A DNA stretch of 19,190 nt from an uncultured Prevotella sp. (GTDB taxonomy: Bacteria; Bacteroidota; Bacteroidia; Bacteroidales; Bacteroidaceae). The stretch is from NCBI GenBank assembly GCA_947303825.1, contig CAMYZK010000012.1:1-19190 (forward strand), given 5' to 3'. The notes below the pieces were generated by a model. The model had not been told where the DNA came from and did not search any database. It saw only the letters and a list, made by a program, of their open reading frames with translations. The position numbers and the translations under genes were made by a program. Below, one piece after another: positions 13,261 through 19,190 of this stretch (its first letter is position 1; the number at the start of each line of letters is the position of its first letter).

Positions 13261-13281
13261 AACTCTTAACTCTTAACTCTC
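13254..13281 (+). repeat. Heptamer array AACTCTT x4 ending at a start codon
   Basis: AACTCTT three times then AACTCTC, ending on the base directly before the ATG at 13282. No Shine-Dalgarno sequence is present. Confidence 0.9.
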
Positions 13282-13800
13282 ATGAAACGTAGTTTTATCA
13301 TTATTTCTTTGCTTGTGCTATGCACGCTGTGTGGCAGGGCACAAAGCTTAGGTGTGTTCATTAACGACACCCAAGGTCCTTACACTAATGTGAGAAACAG
13401 TCCGAAAGGACAGATAGTAGACAAGATTCCCGTTAACTCATCGGCCATGTTCGTGGTTGAGAAGCCCGTCAATGGATGGTGGAGTATCGCGGGAGGCGAC
13501 TATGATGCTATTCTGACAGGCGACTTCGACAACTATCATTTGAAAGGCTCGTCTACAGGCTATTGGGTACATTATTCTACCATTGCTGTCGCTACCCGCA
13601 ACTATGGCGGTCAGGCCCTGCCGCTGCGTAGTCGGCCATCGGCAAAGGCAACTGTTACGTTTACCATAAAAACCGAACAGCAGCTTAGACCCATCGACAT
13701 AAGTGGAGACTGGGTGAAGGTGAAGACGCTGGACGGGCGGCACTCTGGCTGGATAGAGGCCGAATGGCTGTGCGGCAACAGTGTGACTACTTGCTGTTAG
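13282..13800 (+). CDS. Secreted bacterial SH3-domain protein
   Basis: 172 residues. Signal peptide MKRSFIIISLLVLCTLCGRAQ. Two SH3b-like repeats follow: ~24-95 (VFINDTQGPYTNVRNSPKGQIVDKIP ending GWWSIAGGDY) and ~108-165 (LPLRSRPSAKATVTFTI, GDWVKVKTLDG, SGWIEAEWLCG). SH3b domains usually bind peptidoglycan or serve as recognition modules; no enzymatic domain is attached, so any role in cell-wall binding is inferred. It ends in Cys-Cys. The 106-bp gap before upp holds repeats. Confidence 0.8.
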   Translation: MKRSFIIISLLVLCTLCGRAQSLGVFINDTQGPYTNVRNSPKGQIVDKIPVNSSAMFVVEKPVNGWWSIAGGDYDAILTGDFDNYHLKGSSTGYWVHYSTIAVATRNYGGQALPLRSRPSAKATVTFTIKTEQQLRPIDISGDWVKVKTLDGRHSGWIEAEWLCGNSVTTCC

Positions 13801-13840
13801 TTTATGAGGTTTTTTAAGTTGTGAGTTTTGAGTTCTTCAA

Positions 13841-13896
13841 TTCTTCAATTTTATAACTTTTCAATTCTTCAATTTTATAACTCTTCAATTCTTCAT
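13841..13896 (+). repeat. 24-bp tandem repeat in the upp leader
   Basis: TTCTTCAATTTTATAAC occurs at 13841 and 13865 (period 24) and a third partial unit starts at 13889. The array ends about 10 bases before the upp start and replaces a recognisable ribosome binding site. Confidence 0.8.
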
Positions 13897-13906
13897 CTAA
13901 AGAATT

Positions 13907-14563
13907 ATGAATGTTATCAATCTGTCAGAGCAGAACACCTGCATAAACCAGTTCCTTGCCGAGATACGTGACAAGAGCTATCAGAAGAACCGCCTACTCT
14001 TTCGTAACAATATTGTACGCATTGGTACAATGATGGCCTACGAGCTGTCCAAGCAGCTGGAGTACAAACCCAAGACAATCAACACGCCGCTGGGGTCTAT
14101 AGACATCCCCTTGCCTAAAGACGATGTGCTGCTGGCCACGGTGCTCCGTGCTGGACTGCCGTTCCACGAGGGCTTCCTCAATGTCTTCGACCACGCCCAC
14201 AATGCCTTCGTATCGGCATACCGCATGTACACCAACCGCGAGCATACCGAGGTGGGCATACACACAGAGTATATGGCATCGCCGTCGGCAAAGGGAAAGA
14301 CACTGATTATTGTAGACCCCATGCTGGCAACGGGTGGCTCGATGGTGGCCGCATACGAAGCTCTGCTCAAGACCGGTCGCCCGGCTCAGGTACACATTGC
14401 CTGCGTGATAGGAACGCCGGAGGGAGTGGAGATGCTGAGGCAGAACGTAAGCGACGATACCACTCTCTGGTGTACTGCCATCGACCCTGGTATGAACGAA
14501 CACAAGTACATCGTGCCGGGATTTGGCGACTGCGGCGACCTGTGCTACGGAGAGAAGCTATAA
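13907..14563 (+). CDS. upp: Uracil phosphoribosyltransferase
   Basis: 218 residues. It salvages uracil by joining it to PRPP to form UMP in the cytoplasm. Visible family motifs: TVLRAGLPFHEGF (~79-92), the PRPP-binding loop IIVDPMLATGGS (~134-145), and the C-terminal uracil site YIVPGFGDCGDLCYG. The length is normal and nothing is missing. comM starts only 19 bases downstream with no terminator between, so the two are probably co-transcribed. Confidence 0.96.
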   Translation: MNVINLSEQNTCINQFLAEIRDKSYQKNRLLFRNNIVRIGTMMAYELSKQLEYKPKTINTPLGSIDIPLPKDDVLLATVLRAGLPFHEGFLNVFDHAHNAFVSAYRMYTNREHTEVGIHTEYMASPSAKGKTLIIVDPMLATGGSMVAAYEALLKTGRPAQVHIACVIGTPEGVEMLRQNVSDDTTLWCTAIDPGMNEHKYIVPGFGDCGDLCYGEKL

Positions 14564-14582
14564 GACAAGAGGGCAGACAGAC

Positions 14583-16130
14583 ATGCTGGTAAAGACATAT
14601 AGCGCAGCCGTGATAGGGCTGGAGGCTACCACCATAACCATAGAGGTGAACCTCACCAAGGGAACGATGTTCCACTTGTCGGGTATGGCCGACATAGCCG
14701 TGAAAGAGAGCTACGACCGTATATGTGCCGCCCTGCCCAATGTGGGCTACTACATTCCACAGGCCAACCTCACCATCAACCTTTCTCCTGCCGACTTGAA
14801 GAAAGAGGGCAGCAGCTTCGACTTGCCCATGGCCATCGGCATACTGGGAGCCAACGGCAGCATAGACAGCAGCAGGCTGCACGACTATATGATGATTGGC
14901 GAGCTGGGGCTGGACGGCTCGCTGAAACCCGTGCGGGCAGTGCTGCCCATTGCCATCAGGGCCAGAAAAGAAAAGTACAGGGGACTCATCGTGCCAAGAG
15001 ACAACATCAAGGAGGCAGCTATAGTAAACAACCTCGATGTCTATGGCATGAGTAACATTAGCGAAGTGATAGACTTCCTCAATGGCAATGGCAGCTACGA
15101 GCCGATGGTGGCCGACACCAGAAAAGAGTTCTACGAAAAGCAATACACTTACGACCTGGACTTCACCGATGTGCGTGGACAAGAGAGCGTCAAGCGTGCC
15201 TTGGAGGTGGCTGCTGCCGGCGGACACAACCTGATAATGATAGGCCCGCCAGGAAGCGGCAAGTCGATGCTGGCAAAGCGCCTGCCCAGCATCCTTCCAC
15301 CACTGTCGCTGGCCGAGAGCCTGGAGACAACACAGATACACTCCATAGCAGGCAAGCTGAGCCACGACACCAGCCTCATTGCCCAGCGGCCCTTCCGTGC
15401 ACCCCATCACACCATATCGCAAGTGGCGCTCGTCGGTGGCGGCAACAACCCGCAGCCGGGAGAAATAAGCCTCGCACACAATGGCGTGCTCTTCCTCGAC
15501 GAGATGCCAGAGCTGAGTCGCTCTGTGCTGGAGGTATTGCGACAGCCGCTGGAAGACCGCAAAATAAGCATCAGCCGGGCAAAATACAGTGTAGACTATC
15601 CGTGCTCGTTCATGCTTGTAGCCTCGATGAACCCCTGTCCATGCGGCTACTATGGAGACCCCACGCACCACTGTGTCTGCACCCCTGGACAGATACAGCG
15701 CTATATGAACAAGATAAGCGGGCCGCTGCTCGACCGCATCGACATACACTGCGAGATACAGGCCGTGCCCTTCGCCCAACTCTCGCAGATGCAGCCCGGC
15801 GAGCCGTCGGCAGTCATCCGCGAGCGAGTCATTGCCGCTCGCAGGATTCAGGAGGAGCGCTTCAAGCCCTACAAGGGCATCCACTGCAACGCCATGATGA
15901 CCGAGCGCATGCTCCATGAGTTCGCCGAACCCGACGCCGCCTCGCTCGACATGCTCCGCATGGCCATGGAGCGCCTGAAGCTCTCCGCCCGCGCCTACAG
16001 CCGCATACTGAAGGTGGCCCGCACCATCGCCGACCTCGCCGGCAGCGAAAAGGTAGAAGCCATGCACATCGCCGAAGCCATCGGGTATCGGAATCTGGAT
16101 AGAGGCGACTGGGCAGAGAGAGGGGTGTAA
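14583..16130 (+). CDS. comM: ComM/YifB family Mg-chelatase-like AAA+ ATPase
   Basis: 515 residues from the ATG at 14583 (MLVKTYSAAVIGLEATTITI), which matches the family N terminus; the ATG at 14523 would overlap upp and add an unrelated stretch. Domains: N-terminal ChlI/Lon-like domain (1-~165), AAA+ core with Walker A GPPGSGKS at 221-228 and Walker B VLFLDE at 302-307, NPCPCGYYGDP cysteine motif, and C-terminal domain (LSARAYSRILKVARTIADL, IAEAIGYRNLDR). ComM helps branch migration and integration of incoming DNA during natural transformation. Residues 383-427 (15729-15863) have a second, diverged copy at 19019-19153. comM is a known insertion site for genomic islands in other bacteria (AbaR in Acinetobacter). 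Confidence 0.95.
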   Translation: MLVKTYSAAVIGLEATTITIEVNLTKGTMFHLSGMADIAVKESYDRICAALPNVGYYIPQANLTINLSPADLKKEGSSFDLPMAIGILGANGSIDSSRLHDYMMIGELGLDGSLKPVRAVLPIAIRARKEKYRGLIVPRDNIKEAAIVNNLDVYGMSNISEVIDFLNGNGSYEPMVADTRKEFYEKQYTYDLDFTDVRGQESVKRALEVAAAGGHNLIMIGPPGSGKSMLAKRLPSILPPLSLAESLETTQIHSIAGKLSHDTSLIAQRPFRAPHHTISQVALVGGGNNPQPGEISLAHNGVLFLDEMPELSRSVLEVLRQPLEDRKISISRAKYSVDYPCSFMLVASMNPCPCGYYGDPTHHCVCTPGQIQRYMNKISGPLLDRIDIHCEIQAVPFAQLSQMQPGEPSAVIRERVIAARRIQEERFKPYKGIHCNAMMTERMLHEFAEPDAASLDMLRMAMERLKLSARAYSRILKVARTIADLAGSEKVEAMHIAEAIGYRNLDRGDWAERGV

Positions 16131-16148
16131 TATATAAAAGGTGAAAAA

Positions 16149-16614
16149 ATGGAACACAAGTTATTCCAACATAAGGATTTATACAATTTGAGAGACAATT
16201 GCTTTATTGTCCTCTTTCAATTCATTGCTTTGTTAGTCTCTGCATGTACTTCTAACCAAAAAGAGGAAGCAAAGCAACAACAAAGGCAAGATTTTGTGTC
16301 TGCCAGCCTCTCGGTATCAAACGCCCTATAATCAAACCGAGATGCTAAAGGTTCCAGACACTACCGTCGGAATACAAGAAGAACCGACTAAAGTTGAAGA
16401 ACCTGTCGAAGAGATAAAACTCTCTCGTTATTACGAAGAGGGTTACGAAAAAGGCTATGACGATGGTGAGGATGATGCCGTAATGGATAACGGATGGGGA
16501 GGCCAGTCCGATGATGAATGTCGATATACGGGCAAAAAGAGAAAAGACTATCAGCTTGGCTATGAAGAAGGATATGAGGCTGGTTACTATGATAATAGAG
16601 AAAGTGACGAATAG
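16149..16614 (+). pseudogene. Lipoprotein gene broken by a frameshift
   Basis: The first frame (16149-16331) encodes MEHKLFQHKDLYNL, a hydrophobic stretch and lipobox ALLVSAC with lipid Cys33, then TSNQKEEAKQQQ, and stops. A second frame, open from before 16294 to 16614, has no good start (first ATG at 16342) but continues naturally as a charged protein: EEPTKVEEPVEEIKLSRY, then EEGYEKGYDDGEDDA and LGYEEGYEAGYY. These Gly/Tyr repeats resemble Yae1-type GYxxG repeats. The simplest reading is one ~150-residue lipoprotein with a frameshift between 16294 and 16331. The shift could be a real mutation or a sequence error. Function unknown. This is the first gene of the AT-rich block after comM. Confidence 0.6.
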
Positions 16615-16623
16615 ACTTTGAAT

Positions 16624-17541
16624 ATGAAATCATCAGTATACAAATCATACATAGATAACATTCTCAGACAATCTTGCTCGCCATGCGACATTGAGGAAGT
16701 TATAGAAAAAGTAGCATATCTGTTAGACATGCCTGTTCCAGACTTGAAATACCCAATCAAGAATTATTTCCGTCGTAGTTCTGACATCATTTTCTGCCCA
16801 TATAACGGTGAAAAAAGAGTGATGTTAAAATCAAAATTCTTGCCTGTTTCTTCTCAATGTGATGTAGTTAGGAAGGTACTGAATTATAGTAAGGTTCCAA
16901 TGGACTATTCTTCGTTATGGAGTATTTTAGAACAATTTGATGAGTTTAAGACAGAATATGGTTTTACGGATTATAGTGAGTATGATGAGCATAAAAATGA
17001 AATTATAGCATATTTTATTAAACAAGAACCCAATAATAATCTTGGCAAGCTTGATAGAAGTTCATTCTTAATTGGACTTGAAGAATGGGATTCTGTTAAT
17101 GGATATTGGAAAATACCACACGAGAATGCTCCTATTTCAGTATTGAAACAATATATAAAAATGGACGTAAACTTTTTTGAAAAGTTTAGTTTTGATATAT
17201 TGAGACCCTTTTATGCAGCTTTGGAAATGATACCATTCAAAATAAGATCTTATACTGAGGAATTAAACCACTTAATTGAGCAAGTCTTTGATGTTTCCAA
17301 ATTAGACGAAACAAGCCACACATTCTACATCAATTACAAAGATTGTATGGCACATATAAAGCAATTTAGGAACTATCCTACAGCCAGAAACAATCCAGAA
17401 TTATATCAATGGCGAAAGGAAATGTCATCAGAAGGTGTCCATCCTATGTTATACAGAATGTGTGATGAGAACATTCGTAACTCCCGATATTGGTACAATA
17501 GAAGCGTGAAGGGGAAAAAGAGAAAAACAAAGAAAGCATAG
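16624..17541 (+). CDS. Unknown protein of the AT-rich block
   Basis: 305 residues from the ATG at 16624; a TTG two codons earlier is possible. I do not recognise the family. It appears soluble and mixed alpha, with no signal peptide or membrane segment, many Tyr/Phe/Asn, and a basic tail (VKGKKRKTKKA). Segments such as CDVVRKVLNYSKVPMDYSSL and DVNFFEKFSFDILRPFYAAL are helical in character. Its base composition is clearly more AT-rich than comM upstream, suggesting transfer. Confidence 0.75.
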   Translation: MKSSVYKSYIDNILRQSCSPCDIEEVIEKVAYLLDMPVPDLKYPIKNYFRRSSDIIFCPYNGEKRVMLKSKFLPVSSQCDVVRKVLNYSKVPMDYSSLWSILEQFDEFKTEYGFTDYSEYDEHKNEIIAYFIKQEPNNNLGKLDRSSFLIGLEEWDSVNGYWKIPHENAPISVLKQYIKMDVNFFEKFSFDILRPFYAALEMIPFKIRSYTEELNHLIEQVFDVSKLDETSHTFYINYKDCMAHIKQFRNYPTARNNPELYQWRKEMSSEGVHPMLYRMCDENIRNSRYWYNRSVKGKKRKTKKA

Positions 17542-17553
17542 AAGTTTGAGGAC

Positions 17554-17634
17554 ATGAAACATCGCGAATGGGTACATATCATATACACACCAATGGGCAA
17601 CGACAGAAAACGTAGAACAAAAGGAACTAAATAA
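17554..17634 (+). CDS. Possible 26-residue basic peptide
   Basis: A short ORF, MKHREWVHIIYTPMGNDRKR and then RTKGTK, fills the gap between two island genes and ends 2 bases before the next start. It is strongly basic. The tight spacing favours a real small gene, but there is no homology evidence. Confidence 0.3.
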   Translation: MKHREWVHIIYTPMGNDRKRRTKGTK

Positions 17635-17636
17635 TT

Positions 17637-18014
17637 ATGTGTGACGGAGGCTATGATGGCGGGTGCAGTGATTCCGACTATTACGATTTAGAGTTCAGGC
17701 AGCAGAACCCTAGCATATATGGTGATGACGAGTATATGCAGGATTACTATGGTCGTGGCGGTTATTCCTACCAACAACGGCCATCAGCAAAAAGGCGTAG
17801 CCATGCTCAAAAGGATGCAGATGACCAATTTCATGAGGAGTATCTGAGATGGCGACGCAACAATCCTGATAAGATTGCGTTCTTTAGGGAAAAATCTGCG
17901 GTTAATCCCCAAAAGAATAATACTGATGGGATACCTATATGGGTAAACATCATCGCCGCTCTCATTATATACCCTATCTTGATTATGGCAATAATTGATG
18001 CTTGTAGCAATTAA
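17637..18014 (+). CDS. Small tail-anchored membrane protein, unknown
   Basis: 125 residues. The N-terminal half is rich in Gly, Asp and Tyr (CDGGYDGGCSDSDYYD, YYGRGGYSYQQR), the middle is charged, and residues ~99-121 form one transmembrane helix (IPIWVNIIAALIIYPILIMA) almost at the C terminus. This suggests a tail-anchored inner-membrane protein with its bulk in the cytoplasm. Function unknown. Confidence 0.65.
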   Translation: MCDGGYDGGCSDSDYYDLEFRQQNPSIYGDDEYMQDYYGRGGYSYQQRPSAKRRSHAQKDADDQFHEEYLRWRRNNPDKIAFFREKSAVNPQKNNTDGIPIWVNIIAALIIYPILIMAIIDACSN

Positions 18015-18062
18015 ATGAACTCGCAAAATAGATCTGTATGTTGAAAGTTAATATAAAGACGT

Positions 18063-18929
18063 ATGACAAAGTTCAATCAAATAAAGCTCTTTGAAGAGAA
18101 GAAAGTCCGCGCCGTGTATGATGACGTGGAAGAAAAGTGGTACTTCTCGATAGTCGATGTTTGTGGAGTGCTTACGGAAAGCAAGGATCCATTAACAGCA
18201 CGAAAGTATTGGAACAAATTGAAACAGAGGCTTAAAGAAGAAGGAAATGAAACGGTGACAAATTGTCACCAGTTGAAATTGCAGGCGGCTGACGGCAAGA
18301 TGCGCAAGACGGATGTGGCTGATACTGAACAGCTTTTCCGACTCATTCAGTCCATCCCGTCACCCAAAGCAGAGCCGTTCAAGCAATGGATGGCGCAGGT
18401 GGCTGCGCAGCGACTTGACCAGATGCAAGACCCTGAGCTGGGTATTCAGCAGGCTTTAGCAGACTATAAACGGCTGGGCTATTCGGACAATTGGATTAAC
18501 CAACGGCTGAAATCCATTGAGATTCGCAAAGACCTGACTGATGAATGGAAACGTCGGGGACTGGAAGAAGGGGTACAGTTTGCCACACTGACCGATATCA
18601 TCTATCATACTTGGGCTGGCATGACTGCACGTGAATACAAGAAGTTTAAGGGGCTGAAGAAAGAAAACCTGCGTGACAATATGACCAACCGCGAACTGGT
18701 GATGAACATGCTAGCAGAACTTTCTACGAAGGAAATCTCCGAGAGTCAAAACCCTGAGGCATTTGACGAACACATGGACATAGCCCGTCAAGGTGGTGAG
18801 ATTGCCCGCAATGCTCGTATGGAACTTGAAGCCAAAACGGGCAAGCCCGTAGTTTCGCCATTAAATGCCAAAGAAGGTCTGTTGCTGAATAAAAAGGAAG
18901 AGAGGAATAAAGAAAAAGGCGAACAATGA
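18063..18929 (+). CDS. BRO-N / DinD-like protein
   Basis: 288 residues. Residues 1-~115 match BRO-N domains (IKLFEEKKVRAVYDDVEEKW, YFSIVDVCGVLTESKDPLTA, RKYWNKLKQRLKEEG, FRLIQSIPSPKAEPFKQWMA). The C-terminal half (LGYSDNWINQRLKSIEIR, FATLTDIIYHTWAGMTAREYKKFKGL, NPEAFDEHMDIARQGGEIARNARMELE) resembles DinD, the SOS-induced protein that disassembles RecA filaments in E. coli. Such genes are common on phages and islands, often near antirepressors. Whether it binds DNA or acts on RecA is inference. Its stop overlaps the next start (ATGA). Confidence 0.85.
   Translation: MTKFNQIKLFEEKKVRAVYDDVEEKWYFSIVDVCGVLTESKDPLTARKYWNKLKQRLKEEGNETVTNCHQLKLQAADGKMRKTDVADTEQLFRLIQSIPSPKAEPFKQWMAQVAAQRLDQMQDPELGIQQALADYKRLGYSDNWINQRLKSIEIRKDLTDEWKRRGLEEGVQFATLTDIIYHTWAGMTAREYKKFKGLKKENLRDNMTNRELVMNMLAELSTKEISESQNPEAFDEHMDIARQGGEIARNARMELEAKTGKPVVSPLNAKEGLLLNKKEERNKEKGEQ
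18254..18270. repeat. 17-bp perfect palindrome inside the BRO-N gene
   Basis: GGTGACAA-A-TTGTCACC, 8-bp arms around one base. It lies in coding sequence (TVTNCHQL) and could be a protein-binding operator or simply coincidence. Confidence 0.5.
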
Positions 18930-19190
18930 TTACGATTTCATTATATATAATCGCTGCAATGGCTATAATTCCGTTTCTCACAAAGTCGAGTTTTCGAACG
19001 ATACGGGGTTATATAATCCTCGACCACATTGACATACATTGTGAGATACAGGCTGTGCCATTTGCGCAATTGTCGCAAATGCAGCCGGGCGAACCGTCAT
19101 CCGCTATCCGTGAGCGCGTCATCCGTGCCCGTAATATCCAGACCGAGCGTTTCAGCTCCCTCTCCTTGGGAGAGGGCGGGGGGAGAGGCC
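18926..19190 (+). CDS. Chimeric open frame: short hydrophobic peptide fused to a ComM fragment (3' end outside window)
   Basis: The start ATG overlaps the BRO-N stop. The first ~31 residues (MITISLYIIAAMAIIPFL, then TKSSFRTIRGYII) look like a membrane segment. From codon 32 (19019) the frame becomes a ComM segment: LDHIDIHCEIQAVPFAQL..., 39 of 45 residues identical to ComM 383-427 by eye. At 19154 the homology stops and the frame reads SSLSLGEGGGRG from a repeat palindrome, still open at the window edge. Likely the displaced remnant of an old or incoming comM at an island junction rather than a functional protein. Confidence 0.6.
   Translation, partial: MITISLYIIAAMAIIPFLTKSSFRTIRGYIILDHIDIHCEIQAVPFAQLSQMQPGEPSSAIRERVIRARNIQTERFSSLSLGEGGGRG
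19158..19176. repeat. Palindrome CCCTCTCC-TTG-GGAGAGGG
   Basis: Perfect 8-bp arms around TTG, interrupting the ComM fragment. Similar CCCTCTCC...GGAGAGGG hairpins are widespread intergenic repeats in bacteria. The following GGGGGGAGAGGCC probably belongs to the same unit. Confidence 0.75.

Noticed and set aside
3271..13281. The short regular repeats as a CRISPR array
   Set aside because: The units are 7 or 24 bp with no spacers and no cas genes nearby.
14523..14582. Upstream ATG giving comM a 20-residue N-terminal extension
   Set aside because: It starts inside upp and the extension is unlike ComM. The ATG at 14583 gives the usual N terminus.
14367..16157. A 596-codon minus-strand ORF opposite comM
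   Set aside because: It lies wholly across comM and the end of upp, both with clear family motifs. Its sequence is rich in His, Val and Gly with no recognisable domain, as expected of the reverse complement of GC-rich coding DNA.
15729..19153. The two comM segments as a recent simple duplication
   Set aside because: The protein match is high but many third-codon positions differ, so the copies have separate histories.

Overview
The window looks like a chromosome segment of a Bacteroidales bacterium, most likely Prevotella or a close relative. Reasons: BspA-type leucine-rich repeats, an ECF sigma factor paired with an inner-membrane/beta-barrel anti-sigma-like protein, Bacteroidetes -7 promoter boxes (TAnnTTTG), almost no Shine-Dalgarno sites, a GH115 xylan alpha-glucuronidase, and lipoproteins with acidic residues after the lipid cysteine. 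The genus is inferred, not proven.

Layout. 1-1145: 3' part of a secreted BspA-like LRR protein whose C-terminal domain resembles FISUMP / C-type-lectin-like domains. 1146-2595: gene-poor, repeat-rich stretch with four small palindromes, an orphan signal-peptide ORF, a 175-bp MITE-like inverted-repeat element, a second element bounded by 23-bp inverted repeats, and two good promoters ahead of a TrpF-like gene. 2596-5713: TrpF-like protein (key active-site motifs altered) and the replication-restart helicase PriA. 5790-8381 (minus): operon of lipoprotein, ECF sigma factor and membrane anti-sigma/beta-barrel protein. 8755-10266: divergent YfbK-like von Willebrand lipoprotein. 10368-12800 (minus): GH115, preceded by tRNA-Val(GAC). 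13282-16130: SH3 protein, upp and comM. 16131-19018: AT-rich block of orphan genes (broken lipoprotein, two unknown proteins, a BRO/DinD-like protein). 19019-19190: a second, diverged piece of comM fused in frame behind a short hydrophobic peptide, marking a probable island boundary.

The strongest unexplained signals are repeats that recur across unrelated genes. (1) Tandem arrays with a 7-bp period but different sequences occur at least eight times: before start codons, over gene 3' ends, beside promoters, and inside one coding sequence. (2) A 35-40 bp REP-like hairpin family with apparently compensating stem changes occurs between genes. One copy lies in frame inside priA, where it adds about 12 residues between helicase motifs. 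(3) Two mosaic blocks built from the same modules in different order sit upstream of two unrelated genes. Together they suggest an active small-repeat process that adds sequence to genes and untranslated regions; no transposase or reverse transcriptase for it is present in the window.

Working links between genes: the lipoprotein-sigma-anti-sigma operon is translationally coupled and divergent from a vWA lipoprotein with the same post-cysteine motif, so these may form one envelope-signalling locus (inference). upp and comM are probably co-transcribed. The GH115 enzyme stands alone, with no SusC/SusD pair nearby.
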